A stretch of DNA of 10,054 bases from Candidatus Tenebribacter mawsonii (GTDB lineage Bacteria > Cloacimonadota > Cloacimonadia > Cloacimonadales > TCS61): positions 1 to 10,054 of the forward strand of contig JAVCCD010000021.1 of assembly GCA_030765665.1 (NCBI GenBank), written 5' to 3'. Positions 1 through 6,207 of the stretch are shown piece after piece. Position numbers and translations under genes: made by a program. Below the pieces are notes generated by a model. The model was not told the origin of the DNA, did not search any database, and was given only the letters and a program-made list of their open reading frames with translations. Within the stretch, counting starts at the first letter, position 1. Each line of letters begins with the position of its first letter.

Positions 1-800
1 AAATATCTTTGGCAAAAGGTTCTGATAAAGAGAAATATAAAGTGATATTACAGCAGATCCAAGAAAAACTGATAACCAATTATTCTCCAAAATCTTCAAC
101 TGCTGAAGCATTTAGAATTTTACGTACTAATATAGTTTCCCGAAAGAAGAATTCAGAATGCACAACATTACTTATTACAAGCTCCGGACCGAAAGAGGGA
201 AAATCCACAATTCAGGCTAATATGGCTACTGCTTTAGCACAAATGGATGCTAAAGTAATTTTAGTTGATTTGGACCTCAGGCGCCCGATGGTTCACAAGA
301 TCATGGGTTTTGATAAAGAGATCGGCATAAGTGATTTCCTTATAGATAAATCTACTAAGATTGAGAGTGTTATTAAAACAACTAATATGAAAAATCTTGA
401 TATTATAACTAGTGGTATAATACCTCCAAATCCATCAGAATTACTTGCATCCAAACGTATGGATGAAGCAATTGAAAGCCTTAAGGAAAAGTATGATTAT
501 GTCTTATTCGATTCACCACCAGTTATTGCAGTAACTGATTCGATGGTAATGGCTAATAAGGTTGACATACTCATACTCGCCATTCGTGTTGATCAGGCTG
601 ATAAGAATGTTGTTAAAAGGACAAAAGAACTTCTAGAAAATATCAAAGTAGATATTACTGGTGTTGTTATTAATGGTATACAACCTCATCGATATTATAA
701 TAGTTACGAATATAATTATTATTACTATTATTATTATGGAAAAAGTGAAGAAAACAAATCTAAGAATAAGTTCTTCGGCAAAAATAAACCTCTTTCTTGA
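1..800 (+). CDS. Bacterial tyrosine kinase (Wzc/CapB/CpsD family), 5' partial
   Basis: This is the cytoplasmic ATPase domain of a BY-kinase, the family that autophosphorylates on a C-terminal tyrosine cluster and controls chain length and export of surface polysaccharide. The frame is open to the left edge. The first possible start is a TTG at 9 with no ribosome binding site, so a membrane Wzz-type domain probably lies upstream; a free-standing CpsD-like protein is the alternative. Counting from that TTG, the adaptor motif PKSSTAEAFRILRTNI is at 27-42, Walker A GPKEGKST at 60-67, Walker A' VILVDLDLRRP at 83-93, and Walker B YVLFDSP at 164-170. The tail at 229-243 has 11 tyrosines, seven of them consecutive, encoded by a run of TAT/TAC codons. 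A Lys/Asn-rich stretch of about 20 residues follows and is encoded by DNA shared with ispE (65-nt overlap). The family is clear; the polysaccharide it serves cannot be told from here. Confidence 0.9.
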   Translation, partial: ISLAKGSDKEKYKVILQQIQEKLITNYSPKSSTAEAFRILRTNIVSRKKNSECTTLLITSSGPKEGKSTIQANMATALAQMDAKVILVDLDLRRPMVHKIMGFDKEIGISDFLIDKSTKIESVIKTTNMKNLDIITSGIIPPNPSELLASKRMDEAIESLKEKYDYVLFDSPPVIAVTDSMVMANKVDILILAIRVDQADKNVVKRTKELLENIKVDITGVVINGIQPHRYYNSYEYNYYYYYYYGKSEENKSKNKFFGKNKPLS

Positions 801-1605
801 TGTCCTTGCAAAACGTCCTGATGGATATCATCAGATAAGAACAATTTTTACTGAAATTGAGCTTGCTGATATAATAAATTTTGCTTTGACAAAAAAAGGT
901 ACTGTTAAAATTTTGTCAGACATAGACTTTGTAAGTGTAAAGGAAAATTTAATTTACAAGGTTGCGGTCTTTATAAAAGAGAAATATAATGTGAAATTTG
1001 GTGTGGAAATAAATTTGCAAAAAAAAATTCCCATTTCGGCAGGAATGGGTGGTGGAAGCAGTAATGCAGCCAGTACGATCATGGCTCTTTCTGAGTTATG
1101 GGATATTAATCTTCCTAAAGAAGAAATGCATGAAATTGCAAAAAACTTTGGGAGTGATATTAACTTCTTTTTAGAAGGTGGCTGTGCTTTAGGTGAAAAT
1201 CGTGGAGAAAAGATATCCTATCTTAAGCAGATACAGTTAGATAATATCTTCTTGGTAAATCCTGGTTTTGGGATTTCCAGTAAAGAAGCTTATGATGCAG
1301 TTTTATTAGATAATTATGAAAATAACGATTGGACAAAACTTATAGAAGAAGAAAATACTCTATTGTGTTATAATAAACTCCAGGAAGGGGTTTGCAAAAA
1401 TTACCCTGAGATCAAAAAGATAATAGATCATTTATTAGAAAACGGAGCTAAGCAAGCAATATTATCTGGAAGCGGAGCTACTGTAATTGGCTTCTGCATA
1501 GATAGAGCAACTGCAGAGAGATTTTCAAAATATTATTCTGATATAGGTTATTGGAATTACATTACTAAAACGAAAGGAGTACAAAATGAACATTACAGAT
1601 GTTAA
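736..1605 (+). CDS. ispE: 4-diphosphocytidyl-2-C-methyl-D-erythritol kinase
   Basis: IspE is a cytosolic GHMP-family kinase that phosphorylates the 2-hydroxyl of CDP-methylerythritol with ATP in the MEP isoprenoid pathway. Taking ATG at 736, the protein has 289 residues, normal for the family. AKINL is at 15-19 with catalytic Lys16, DGYH at 29-32, the glycine-rich ATP loop PISAGMGGGSSNAA at 99-112, GSDINFF with catalytic Asp141 at 139-145, and the third GHMP motif LSGSGAT from 243. The frame stays open upstream to a GTG at 661, but those 25 extra residues are only the out-of-frame reading of the kinase tyrosine tract, mostly isoleucine, so I reject them. GTG at 745 is another possible start and has a GGA four bases upstream; ATG 736 has no Shine-Dalgarno. 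Initiation is therefore probably coupled to translation of the kinase. The 3' end overlaps spoVG by 20 nt. Confidence 0.95.
   Translation: MEKVKKTNLRISSSAKINLFLDVLAKRPDGYHQIRTIFTEIELADIINFALTKKGTVKILSDIDFVSVKENLIYKVAVFIKEKYNVKFGVEINLQKKIPISAGMGGGSSNAASTIMALSELWDINLPKEEMHEIAKNFGSDINFFLEGGCALGENRGEKISYLKQIQLDNIFLVNPGFGISSKEAYDAVLLDNYENNDWTKLIEEENTLLCYNKLQEGVCKNYPEIKKIIDHLLENGAKQAILSGSGATVIGFCIDRATAERFSKYYSDIGYWNYITKTKGVQNEHYRC
1573..1579 (+). promoter_or_regulatory. Ribosome binding site of spoVG, inside ispE
   Basis: AAAGGAG lies six bases before the ATG at 1586, within the last codons of ispE. It fixes the spoVG start and creates the 20-nt ispE/spoVG overlap. Confidence 0.85.
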
Positions 1606-1924
1606 GGTTTTTCTTAGAGAAAGTAATCAACTCAAAGCATTCGTTAATATTGTTATAGACGATGCATTCATCATTAGAAACATTAAAGTTATCGAAGGTG
1701 ATAATGGACTTTTTGTTGCAATGCCAAGCCGTCGCGTAAGCTCCGGAGAATATCGTGATATTGCTCATCCAATAAATACTGAAACAAGAAACATGGTTGA
1801 ACATGTTATTGTTGAAAAGTATAAAGAAGTTCTGCAGAAAGCATTGTCTTCTGCAAATGCAGGTTCTGAAAAGAAGGTTGAGAAACCAGTTGAAGAACCA
1901 TCAGCAGAACCTGCTACAGAATAA
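1586..1924 (+). CDS. spoVG: SpoVG family nucleic-acid-binding regulator
   Basis: A 112-residue SpoVG-family protein. Family members from Staphylococcus, Listeria and Borrelia are known to bind DNA or RNA and act as broad regulators; the name comes from a Bacillus sporulation phenotype and does not mean this organism sporulates. The core at residues 1-82 carries the signature MNITDVKV at 1-8 and the segment from about 37 to 65, with GLFVAMPSRR followed by EYRDIAHPIN. Residues from about 88 to the end are an Ala/Glu/Pro-rich acidic tail, probably disordered. The start at 1586 is set by a good AAAGGAG site. The gene is translationally linked to ispE by overlap, and prs starts 7 bp after its stop. 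Confidence 0.93.
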   Translation: MNITDVKVFLRESNQLKAFVNIVIDDAFIIRNIKVIEGDNGLFVAMPSRRVSSGEYRDIAHPINTETRNMVEHVIVEKYKEVLQKALSSANAGSEKKVEKPVEEPSAEPATE

Positions 1925-1931
1925 AAATTAA

Positions 1932-2879
1932 ATGTTTTCAAGATTAAAAATATTTGCAGGAAATTCTAATATTGAGTTAGCAAATGAAGTTTCAAAACTT
2001 TCAGGTATTCCACTAGGAGATGCCGAGGTTTTCAAATTTTCTAATGATAACTCATTTGTTAAGATCAATGAAAATGTTCGTGGTGCTGACACTTTCATAA
2101 TTCAACCAACTTGTTTCCCTGTTAACGACAACGTTATGGAATTATTCATCATGATTGATGCATTAAAGCGTGCTTCAGCTGCAAGAATAAATTGTATTAT
2201 TCCAATTTTTGGTTATGCTCGTTCCGATAAAAAGGATCAGCCCGGTGTAGCTATCACTGCAAAATTAATTGCCGATCTACTTACAAAAGCAGGTGCAAAC
2301 AGAGTTGTAGCTATGGATCTCCATTCAGATCAAATACAAGGTTTTTTTGATATCCCTGTTGATCATCTACATTCAACCCCAATATTTGTTAGATATTTCA
2401 AAGCAAATCTTGATTTGTCAAATACGGTTGTTGTTTCACCGGATACTGGTGGTACTGCAAGAGCAAGATTTTTAGCAGAACGTCTTGATTGTTCTTTGGC
2501 AATTGGTGATAAGCGACGGACTGGGAATAATGATAATGCAGAAATTCTAAATATTATTGGCGATGTTGAAGGAAAAACTGCAATTCTTTTTGATGATATC
2601 ATTGATACTGGTGGAAGTTTATGTAAAATATCCAAAGCACTTATAAACCAAGGTGCAAAAGAAGTTTATGCTGCATGTGCTCATGGCATTCTTTCGGGAA
2701 ATGCAATTAGCAATTTAGAAGAATCACCCATAAAGAAATTATTCATTACAGATTCAGCTCCATTAAACGAAGAGAAAGCTAAATGTAAAAAAATCGTTCA
2801 ACTTTCTATCGCTGAATTATTGGCTAATGCTATAAAGAAAATTCACATTGAAGAATCTTTAAGTATCTTATTTAGATAA
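1932..2879 (+). CDS. prs: Ribose-phosphate pyrophosphokinase (PRPP synthetase)
   Basis: Prs transfers pyrophosphate from ATP to ribose 5-phosphate, giving PRPP for purine, pyrimidine, NAD, histidine and tryptophan synthesis; it is a cytosolic oligomer. The length, 315 residues, is typical of class I enzymes. Visible motifs are KIFAGNSN at 6-13, INENVRG at 45-51, NDNVMEL at 65-71, MDLHSDQIQGFFD at 128-140 with metal-ligand His131, SPDTGG at 169-174, the catalytic loop DKRR at 193-196, and the PRPP-binding loop DDIIDTGGS at 221-229. The C terminus EESLSILF is conserved. Two ATP-site stretches are unusual: FSNDN at 36-40, where bacterial enzymes usually have FSDGE, and QPGVAITAK at 103-111, where Arg and Pro are usual (QPRVPITAK-like). 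No Shine-Dalgarno is seen before ATG 1932, so coupling to spoVG 7 bp upstream is likely. Confidence 0.96.
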   Translation: MFSRLKIFAGNSNIELANEVSKLSGIPLGDAEVFKFSNDNSFVKINENVRGADTFIIQPTCFPVNDNVMELFIMIDALKRASAARINCIIPIFGYARSDKKDQPGVAITAKLIADLLTKAGANRVVAMDLHSDQIQGFFDIPVDHLHSTPIFVRYFKANLDLSNTVVVSPDTGGTARARFLAERLDCSLAIGDKRRTGNNDNAEILNIIGDVEGKTAILFDDIIDTGGSLCKISKALINQGAKEVYAACAHGILSGNAISNLEESPIKKLFITDSAPLNEEKAKCKKIVQLSIAELLANAIKKIHIEESLSILFR

Positions 2880-2885
2880 AACATA

Positions 2886-2905
2886 AAATCCACAGAGTGG
2901 GATTT
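2886..2905 (+). other. Short inverted repeat in the prs-rplY gap
   Basis: AAATCC (2886-2891) pairs with GGATTT (2900-2905). With one bulged G, AC and GT can add two more pairs, leaving a three-base loop. There is no T-run after it, so it is not a classical terminator. It ends five bases before the rplY ribosome binding site and could influence access to it, but the stem is short and may be chance. Confidence 0.35.
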
Positions 2906-2919
2906 CAACGGAGGAAAAT

Positions 2920-3582
2920 ATGAATATAAATATTAATGCTGAAAAAAGAAGTTTGGGGAAAAAATCTAATCTTAATGAATTGAGAAGCAAAGGTTTGATA
3001 CCTGGTATAATCTATGGAGCAGGACAAGAAGGAATTAAAATTTCTTTCAACTCACGTGAATTTGCACGCGAATATAAAAAGTCTATCGGAGCAGTTGCAT
3101 TTTTTGATATTACTGTTGATGGAAAGATTTTTAAAACCTTCATAAAAGAAAAACAAGTTCACCCATTAACAAGAGAAATAGTTCATATCGATTTCTTAGA
3201 ACTTCACAAAGGTAAACCAATTACAATTGATGTTCCAATAACTTTTACTGGTGAAGCAATTGGAGCAAAGGAAGGCGGAGTTTTTGAGATCATACATAGA
3301 GTAATTCAGGTCACATGCCTTCCAAAAGATATTCCAGATGAGATTAGATACGATATTTCAGAAATGGACATTGGAGACTCTATTCACCTTAGAGATCTTA
3401 ATATTTCTGAAAGTATGAACACAGAGTTAACTGATGATATTACAATTGCCATTTTAAGTGTTCCTAAAGTTGTTGAAGAAGCTGTAGAAGAAGTTGAAGG
3501 CGAAGAAGGAGCCGAAGGCGTTGAAGGTGAAGACGGTGATAAAGCTGCAGAAGAAGAGAGTTCTGAAAAAGATTCTGAATAA
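2920..3582 (+). CDS. rplY: 50S ribosomal protein bL25, CTC/TL5 two-domain form
   Basis: bL25 binds 5S rRNA in the large subunit; the long form is also called CTC and is linked to stress in Bacillus. The protein has 220 residues. An N-terminal L25 domain (about 1-90) includes LRSKGLIPGIIYG at 21-33 and VHPLTREIVHIDFLEL at about 80-95. A C-terminal TL5 beta domain follows (about 97-182), with VPITFTGEAIGAKEGG near its start. Residues from about 186 are a strongly acidic Glu/Gly/Ala tail, clearly longer than in short enterobacterial L25. A clean GGAGG (2910-2914) sits five bases before the ATG. The stop overlaps the pth start as TAATG, and rplY-pth is a widespread pairing. Confidence 0.95.
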   Translation: MNININAEKRSLGKKSNLNELRSKGLIPGIIYGAGQEGIKISFNSREFAREYKKSIGAVAFFDITVDGKIFKTFIKEKQVHPLTREIVHIDFLELHKGKPITIDVPITFTGEAIGAKEGGVFEIIHRVIQVTCLPKDIPDEIRYDISEMDIGDSIHLRDLNISESMNTELTDDITIAILSVPKVVEEAVEEVEGEEGAEGVEGEDGDKAAEEESSEKDSE

Positions 3583-4163
3583 TGAGATTGGTTGTTGGGC
3601 TTGGTAATCCAGGAAAAAAATATAAATCAAACAGGCATAATATTGGTTTTTCATTTCTGGATCTTTATTTCAAAAAGCTTGATCTAAAATTTAAAAGAAG
3701 AGTCAAATATGATTATCTGATTTCAGATAATTTGATCTTTATAAAACCCAAAACTTACATGAACAGAAGTGGCGATGCAATCACTTCTGTTATGACAAAA
3801 TATAGGATTGATGAAATTCTTGTCATTGTCGATGACATTCATCTTCCTGTTGGAGATATCAGAATACGAAAAAGTGGTGGCAACGGTGGTCATAACGGAC
3901 TTCGTTCCATTGTCAGTTCTCTAGGCTCTGATGAGTTTGGGAGAATCCGTATTGGAGTTGGTTCCCCAGAAGAAAAGGAACTTTCCAATTATGTTCTTTC
4001 TGATTTCTCGAAAAATGAAGTTGCAACATTAAATGTTGTATTTGATCTTTTGAATATTCTACTGGAAAGTTTTCAAAATTCTGATTTTAATCAGATGGTA
4101 AATGAGTACAGTAAATATAAAAAATCCTATTCTGAGAAAATATTAGATTCTCAGGATCGATAG
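3582..4163 (+). CDS. pth: Peptidyl-tRNA hydrolase
   Basis: Pth cleaves the ester bond of peptidyl-tRNAs that have dropped off stalled ribosomes, recycling tRNA in the cytosol. The length, 193 residues, is normal. The N-terminal VVGLGNPGKKYKSNRHNIGF (4-23) contains substrate-binding Asn9 and catalytic His19. KPKTYMNRSGDA (55-66) holds the conserved Asn61. VDDIHLPVGDIRIR (83-96) carries Asp84, likely equivalent to the Asp that orients the histidine. GGNGGHNGLRS (99-109) has the conserved Asn105, and RIRIGVGSP (121-129) completes the signature. The ATG shares its A with the rplY stop (TAATG) and has no strong Shine-Dalgarno of its own, so termination-reinitiation is likely. The C terminus after about 165 is Lys/Ser-rich and less conserved. 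Confidence 0.97.
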   Translation: MRLVVGLGNPGKKYKSNRHNIGFSFLDLYFKKLDLKFKRRVKYDYLISDNLIFIKPKTYMNRSGDAITSVMTKYRIDEILVIVDDIHLPVGDIRIRKSGGNGGHNGLRSIVSSLGSDEFGRIRIGVGSPEEKELSNYVLSDFSKNEVATLNVVFDLLNILLESFQNSDFNQMVNEYSKYKKSYSEKILDSQDR

Positions 4164-4185
4164 ATAGTAAAATATTCTTACTATC
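4163..4185 (+). other. Perfect hairpin in the rpsF leader
   Basis: GATAGTAA (4163-4170) and TTACTATC (4178-4185) form a perfect 8-bp stem with a 7-base loop. A competing pairing is CGATAG (4158-4163) with CTATCG (4181-4186). No T-run follows, so it is not a standard terminator. It begins at the last base of the pth stop and ends 11 bases before the rpsF ribosome binding site. It could separate pth and rpsF expression or be an mRNA processing or control element. Confidence 0.5.
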
Positions 4186-4196
4186 GTAAAATGACC

Positions 4197-4204
4197 AAAG
4201 GAGG
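4197..4204 (+). promoter_or_regulatory. Ribosome binding site that sets the rpsF start
   Basis: AAAGGAGG lies four bases before ATG 4209. An in-frame ATG at 4191 lies upstream of this site and would put it inside the coding sequence, so 4209 is preferred. Confidence 0.85.
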
Positions 4205-4208
4205 AAAA

Positions 4209-4493
4209 ATGCTTAATAATTATGAAAGCATGGTCGTGATCACTCCAACTCTTAGCGAAGAAAACGCGAAAAAAGAAAATGAGTCGATCAAAGATTTCAT
4301 CAAAGAAAACGGTGGTGAGATCATTAACTCAAACGAGTGGGGCAAGAAACGCTTAGCTTATCAAATTAACAAATTCAAAGAAGGCTACTATTTCATCAAC
4401 TATTTCACTCTCGATTCTACTAAATTAACTGAACTAGACCGTTTCTACAAGCTTCATGAATATGTTATTCGTAATAATATTTTAACTAAATAG
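4209..4493 (+). CDS. rpsF: 30S ribosomal protein bS6
   Basis: bS6 binds the central domain of 16S rRNA as a heterodimer with bS18, whose gene lies two genes downstream. From ATG 4209 the protein has 94 residues, typical for S6. It starts MLNNYESMVVITPTLSEE, the usual first beta strand. The central conserved block has EWGKKRLAYQINKFKEGYY at about 46-64, and the end has HEYVIRNNILTK. There is no glutamate-rich tail of the E. coli kind. The start was chosen by the AAAGGAGG site rather than the ATG six codons upstream. The stop TAG overlaps the ssb Shine-Dalgarno. The rpsF-ssb-rpsR order is the ancestral one found in many phyla. Confidence 0.96.
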   Translation: MLNNYESMVVITPTLSEENAKKENESIKDFIKENGGEIINSNEWGKKRLAYQINKFKEGYYFINYFTLDSTKLTELDRFYKLHEYVIRNNILTK

Positions 4494-4502
4494 GGAGATA
4501 TT

Positions 4503-4955
4503 ATGTCAAAAGAACTGAGGTTCCCACATGTTAATTCGATGATTATTAGTGGAAGGCTAACCAGAGATGTAGAGTTACGTTATCTTCAGAATGGTACGGC
4601 TGTTGCAAAATTCTCTCTTGCGTTCAATAGAAATTTTCAGAAGAATGGTGAATGGCAACAAGAAACTGGTTACATCGATGTAGTTGTTTGGAGCAAGCGC
4701 GGTGAGCAATGTGCTGAATATTTGCATAAAGGTAGCCCAGTGCTTGTAGAAGGTTATTTAAAAACTCATTCTTATGTTGATAAGAACGAACAGACCCGAA
4801 AGGTTGTAGAAATTGTCAGCACAAAGGTTTCTTTCTTAGAGAAAGAAAGTTATGACTCTAACTCAAATGAAGAATATCAACCTTCTGATAATGCAAATAA
4901 TAAGAGTGCAAAACAACCTGTTGCAGAAGTAACAGATGACGATGTACCATTCTAG
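4503..4955 (+). CDS. ssb: Single-stranded DNA-binding protein
   Basis: SSB coats single-stranded DNA in replication, repair and recombination, and recruits partner proteins through its C-terminal tip. The protein has 150 residues. The OB-fold (about 10-112) carries NSMIISGRLTRDVELRY at 11-27, AKFSLAFNR at 35-43, GYIDVVVWSKRGEQCAEYL at 56-74 and GSPVLVEGYLKT at 77-88. A polar linker rich in Asn, Ser, Lys and Gln follows (about 113-144). The protein ends DDDVPF, the canonical acidic partner-binding tip. About eight residues precede the usual N terminus (MSKELRFP), a small extension. GGGAG (4493-4497), partly inside the rpsF stop, lies five bases before the ATG. Confidence 0.97.
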   Translation: MSKELRFPHVNSMIISGRLTRDVELRYLQNGTAVAKFSLAFNRNFQKNGEWQQETGYIDVVVWSKRGEQCAEYLHKGSPVLVEGYLKTHSYVDKNEQTRKVVEIVSTKVSFLEKESYDSNSNEEYQPSDNANNKSAKQPVAEVTDDDVPF

Positions 4956-4962
4956 AAAATTG

Positions 4963-4968
4963 AAGGAG
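4963..4968 (+). promoter_or_regulatory. Ribosome binding site that sets the rpsR start
   Basis: AAGGAG sits six bases before ATG 4975. The reading frame also has an ATG at 4936 inside ssb, but that one has no such site and would add 13 unlikely residues. Confidence 0.85.
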
Positions 4969-4974
4969 AAAATA

Positions 4975-5337
4975 ATGGAAGAAAAAATAGAAAAAGCCAG
5001 TACAAATACTACTGCAGCTAAGCCAGCTGAAGTTAGAATAGAAAGACCGTATTCTAGACCAAGGCCACCTCAAGATAGGGACAACAGAAGAAAGACCTTT
5101 AAACCAAGAGGCAAATTTCTTTTTAAAAAGAAAGTATGCTTCTTCTGTAAAAACAAAGATGCTGTAATTGATTACAAAGATGTAGGTTTATTGAAGAGAT
5201 TTATTGCCGAAAGCGGCAAAATAACACCAAGACGTTTCACAGGTGCTTGCACAAAACATCAAAGAAAAATTGCTGTTGAAATTAAGAAAGCACGTCATAT
5301 GGGTCTTCTTCAATATACAGATAAACATAAATACTAA
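4975..5337 (+). CDS. rpsR: 30S ribosomal protein bS18, N-terminally extended
   Basis: bS18 joins bS6 on the small-subunit platform. From ATG 4975 the protein has 120 residues, well above the usual 70-90. The excess is a basic, Pro/Arg-rich N-terminal extension (about 1-48) that looks disordered. The conserved core includes KKVCFFCKNKDAVIDYKDV at 52-70, GLLKRFIAESGKITPRRFTG at 71-90, and ACTKHQRKIAVEIKKARHMGLL to 112. Cys55, Cys58 and Cys92 with nearby His95 suggest the metal-binding (C+) form, since many S18 proteins lack these residues. AAGGAG fixes the start. The DUF2232 gene begins three bases after the stop. Confidence 0.95.
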   Translation: MEEKIEKASTNTTAAKPAEVRIERPYSRPRPPQDRDNRRKTFKPRGKFLFKKKVCFFCKNKDAVIDYKDVGLLKRFIAESGKITPRRFTGACTKHQRKIAVEIKKARHMGLLQYTDKHKY

Positions 5338-5340
5338 ATT

Positions 5341-6207
5341 GTGATTCTGTTAGCAGTAATATCCGTTGTTATCGCAACGTTATCCCCATTTTGGGGATTG
5401 ATCTTTATAATCGCATTTAGTGGCAAATACCAAAAGAATAGAAATCTATTCTATTACGTGTATTTTGGATTATTAATTTTATTGTTCCTTTTAAGAATAA
5501 TTGATGTTATCTCATTTATGAATCTATTAATTGGAGTAGGATTAACTTCTGCTCTATATTTATGGAGTTTACAGCGAACAATTAACTTCATAAATGCTAT
5601 AATTTCAGTTTTCTTTCTTAATATTTCTTTTGCAGTATTACGTATGTTTATTTTCGGTAAGCAATATGCAGAAATAATTGCTGAAGAAATAGTAACATAT
5701 AAGGAATTCCTAAATCAATCATTCCAAAATAACACTGAACAGTTAACTTTGTTGTTAGATTTCACAGATACATTTCAACGAATATTCACAAAATATTATG
5801 TTGGGATATGGGTATTTACTATAGTACTAGCAATATATATTGGAACAATATTCCTTTCTAAAAAGGGAAGTTTGAACTGGGTGCATAGAAAAATTCGAAT
5901 GCCTTTTTATCTGATATACATTTTGATTGCAGCTTTAGCAGGGTTCTTGCTACCGAGTACTCATACTTTTGGTATAAACGCACTAATCATGATCGCACCA
6001 TTATTTTTGATCCAGGGGATATCAATTTTAGATTTCTACTGGGGAGATTTTTTTAAAAGATCAAAAATTCTACTTTTTTTATTGATCGTTTCAATGGTGT
6101 TTAATTATTTTATATTAATATTAGTTGCTCTTATCGGGCTTACTGATATTTGGTTTAATTTTAGGAAAATAGATATGGAGGAAATAGATGGAAGTAATTT
6201 TAACTAG
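5341..6207 (+). CDS. DUF2232 family (YybS-like) integral membrane protein
   Basis: A polytopic inner-membrane protein of 288 residues whose molecular function is not known to me. Hydrophobic segments lie at about 2-26, 37-57, 60-76, 84-104, 152-172, 187-206, 211-230 and 242-268, giving seven or eight helices and a polar loop at about 107-150. The motif around 186-204 (RMPFYLIYILIAALAGFLL), LIQGISILDFYWG at 223-235 and the ending LIGLTDIWFNFRK at 264-276 resemble the C-terminal half of DUF2232 proteins. These are often encoded between rpsR and rplI, as here. The start is GTG, three bases after the rpsR stop and without a Shine-Dalgarno; the next in-frame ATG would remove the first two helices, so reinitiation at GTG is preferred. 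The last 20 nt overlap rplI. The family call rests on pattern and position. Confidence 0.8.
   Translation: MILLAVISVVIATLSPFWGLIFIIAFSGKYQKNRNLFYYVYFGLLILLFLLRIIDVISFMNLLIGVGLTSALYLWSLQRTINFINAIISVFFLNISFAVLRMFIFGKQYAEIIAEEIVTYKEFLNQSFQNNTEQLTLLLDFTDTFQRIFTKYYVGIWVFTIVLAIYIGTIFLSKKGSLNWVHRKIRMPFYLIYILIAALAGFLLPSTHTFGINALIMIAPLFLIQGISILDFYWGDFFKRSKILLFLLIVSMVFNYFILILVALIGLTDIWFNFRKIDMEEIDGSNFN

Noticed and set aside
661..735. An N-terminal extension of IspE from an upstream GTG, rich in isoleucine
   Set aside because: It is the shifted-frame reading of the kinase tyrosine codons and precedes a normal IspE N terminus; IspE proteins need no such segment.
1565..1804. Minus-strand open frames here and at 2363-2635, 3454-3654, 4858-5073, 6750-6965, 7704-7895, 8177-8362 and 8831-9115
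   Set aside because: Each lies opposite a well-supported conserved gene, shows no family motif and has no start signal worth noting.
3469..3579. GAA-rich stretch at the end of rplY as a repeat element
   Set aside because: It encodes the acidic tail of bL25 with mixed codons and is low-complexity coding sequence, not a repeat array.
4191..4208. A rpsF start at ATG 4191
   Set aside because: The strong AAAGGAGG lies downstream of this ATG and perfectly placed for ATG 4209, which also gives a typical S6 N terminus.
4164..4208. Canonical S6:S18-binding leader motif
   Set aside because: The spacer is short and I see no CCG-containing bulge or loop of the known motif next to the hairpin.
4936..4974. 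A rpsR start at ATG 4936 within ssb
   Set aside because: No ribosome binding site precedes it, and AAGGAG is well placed for ATG 4975.
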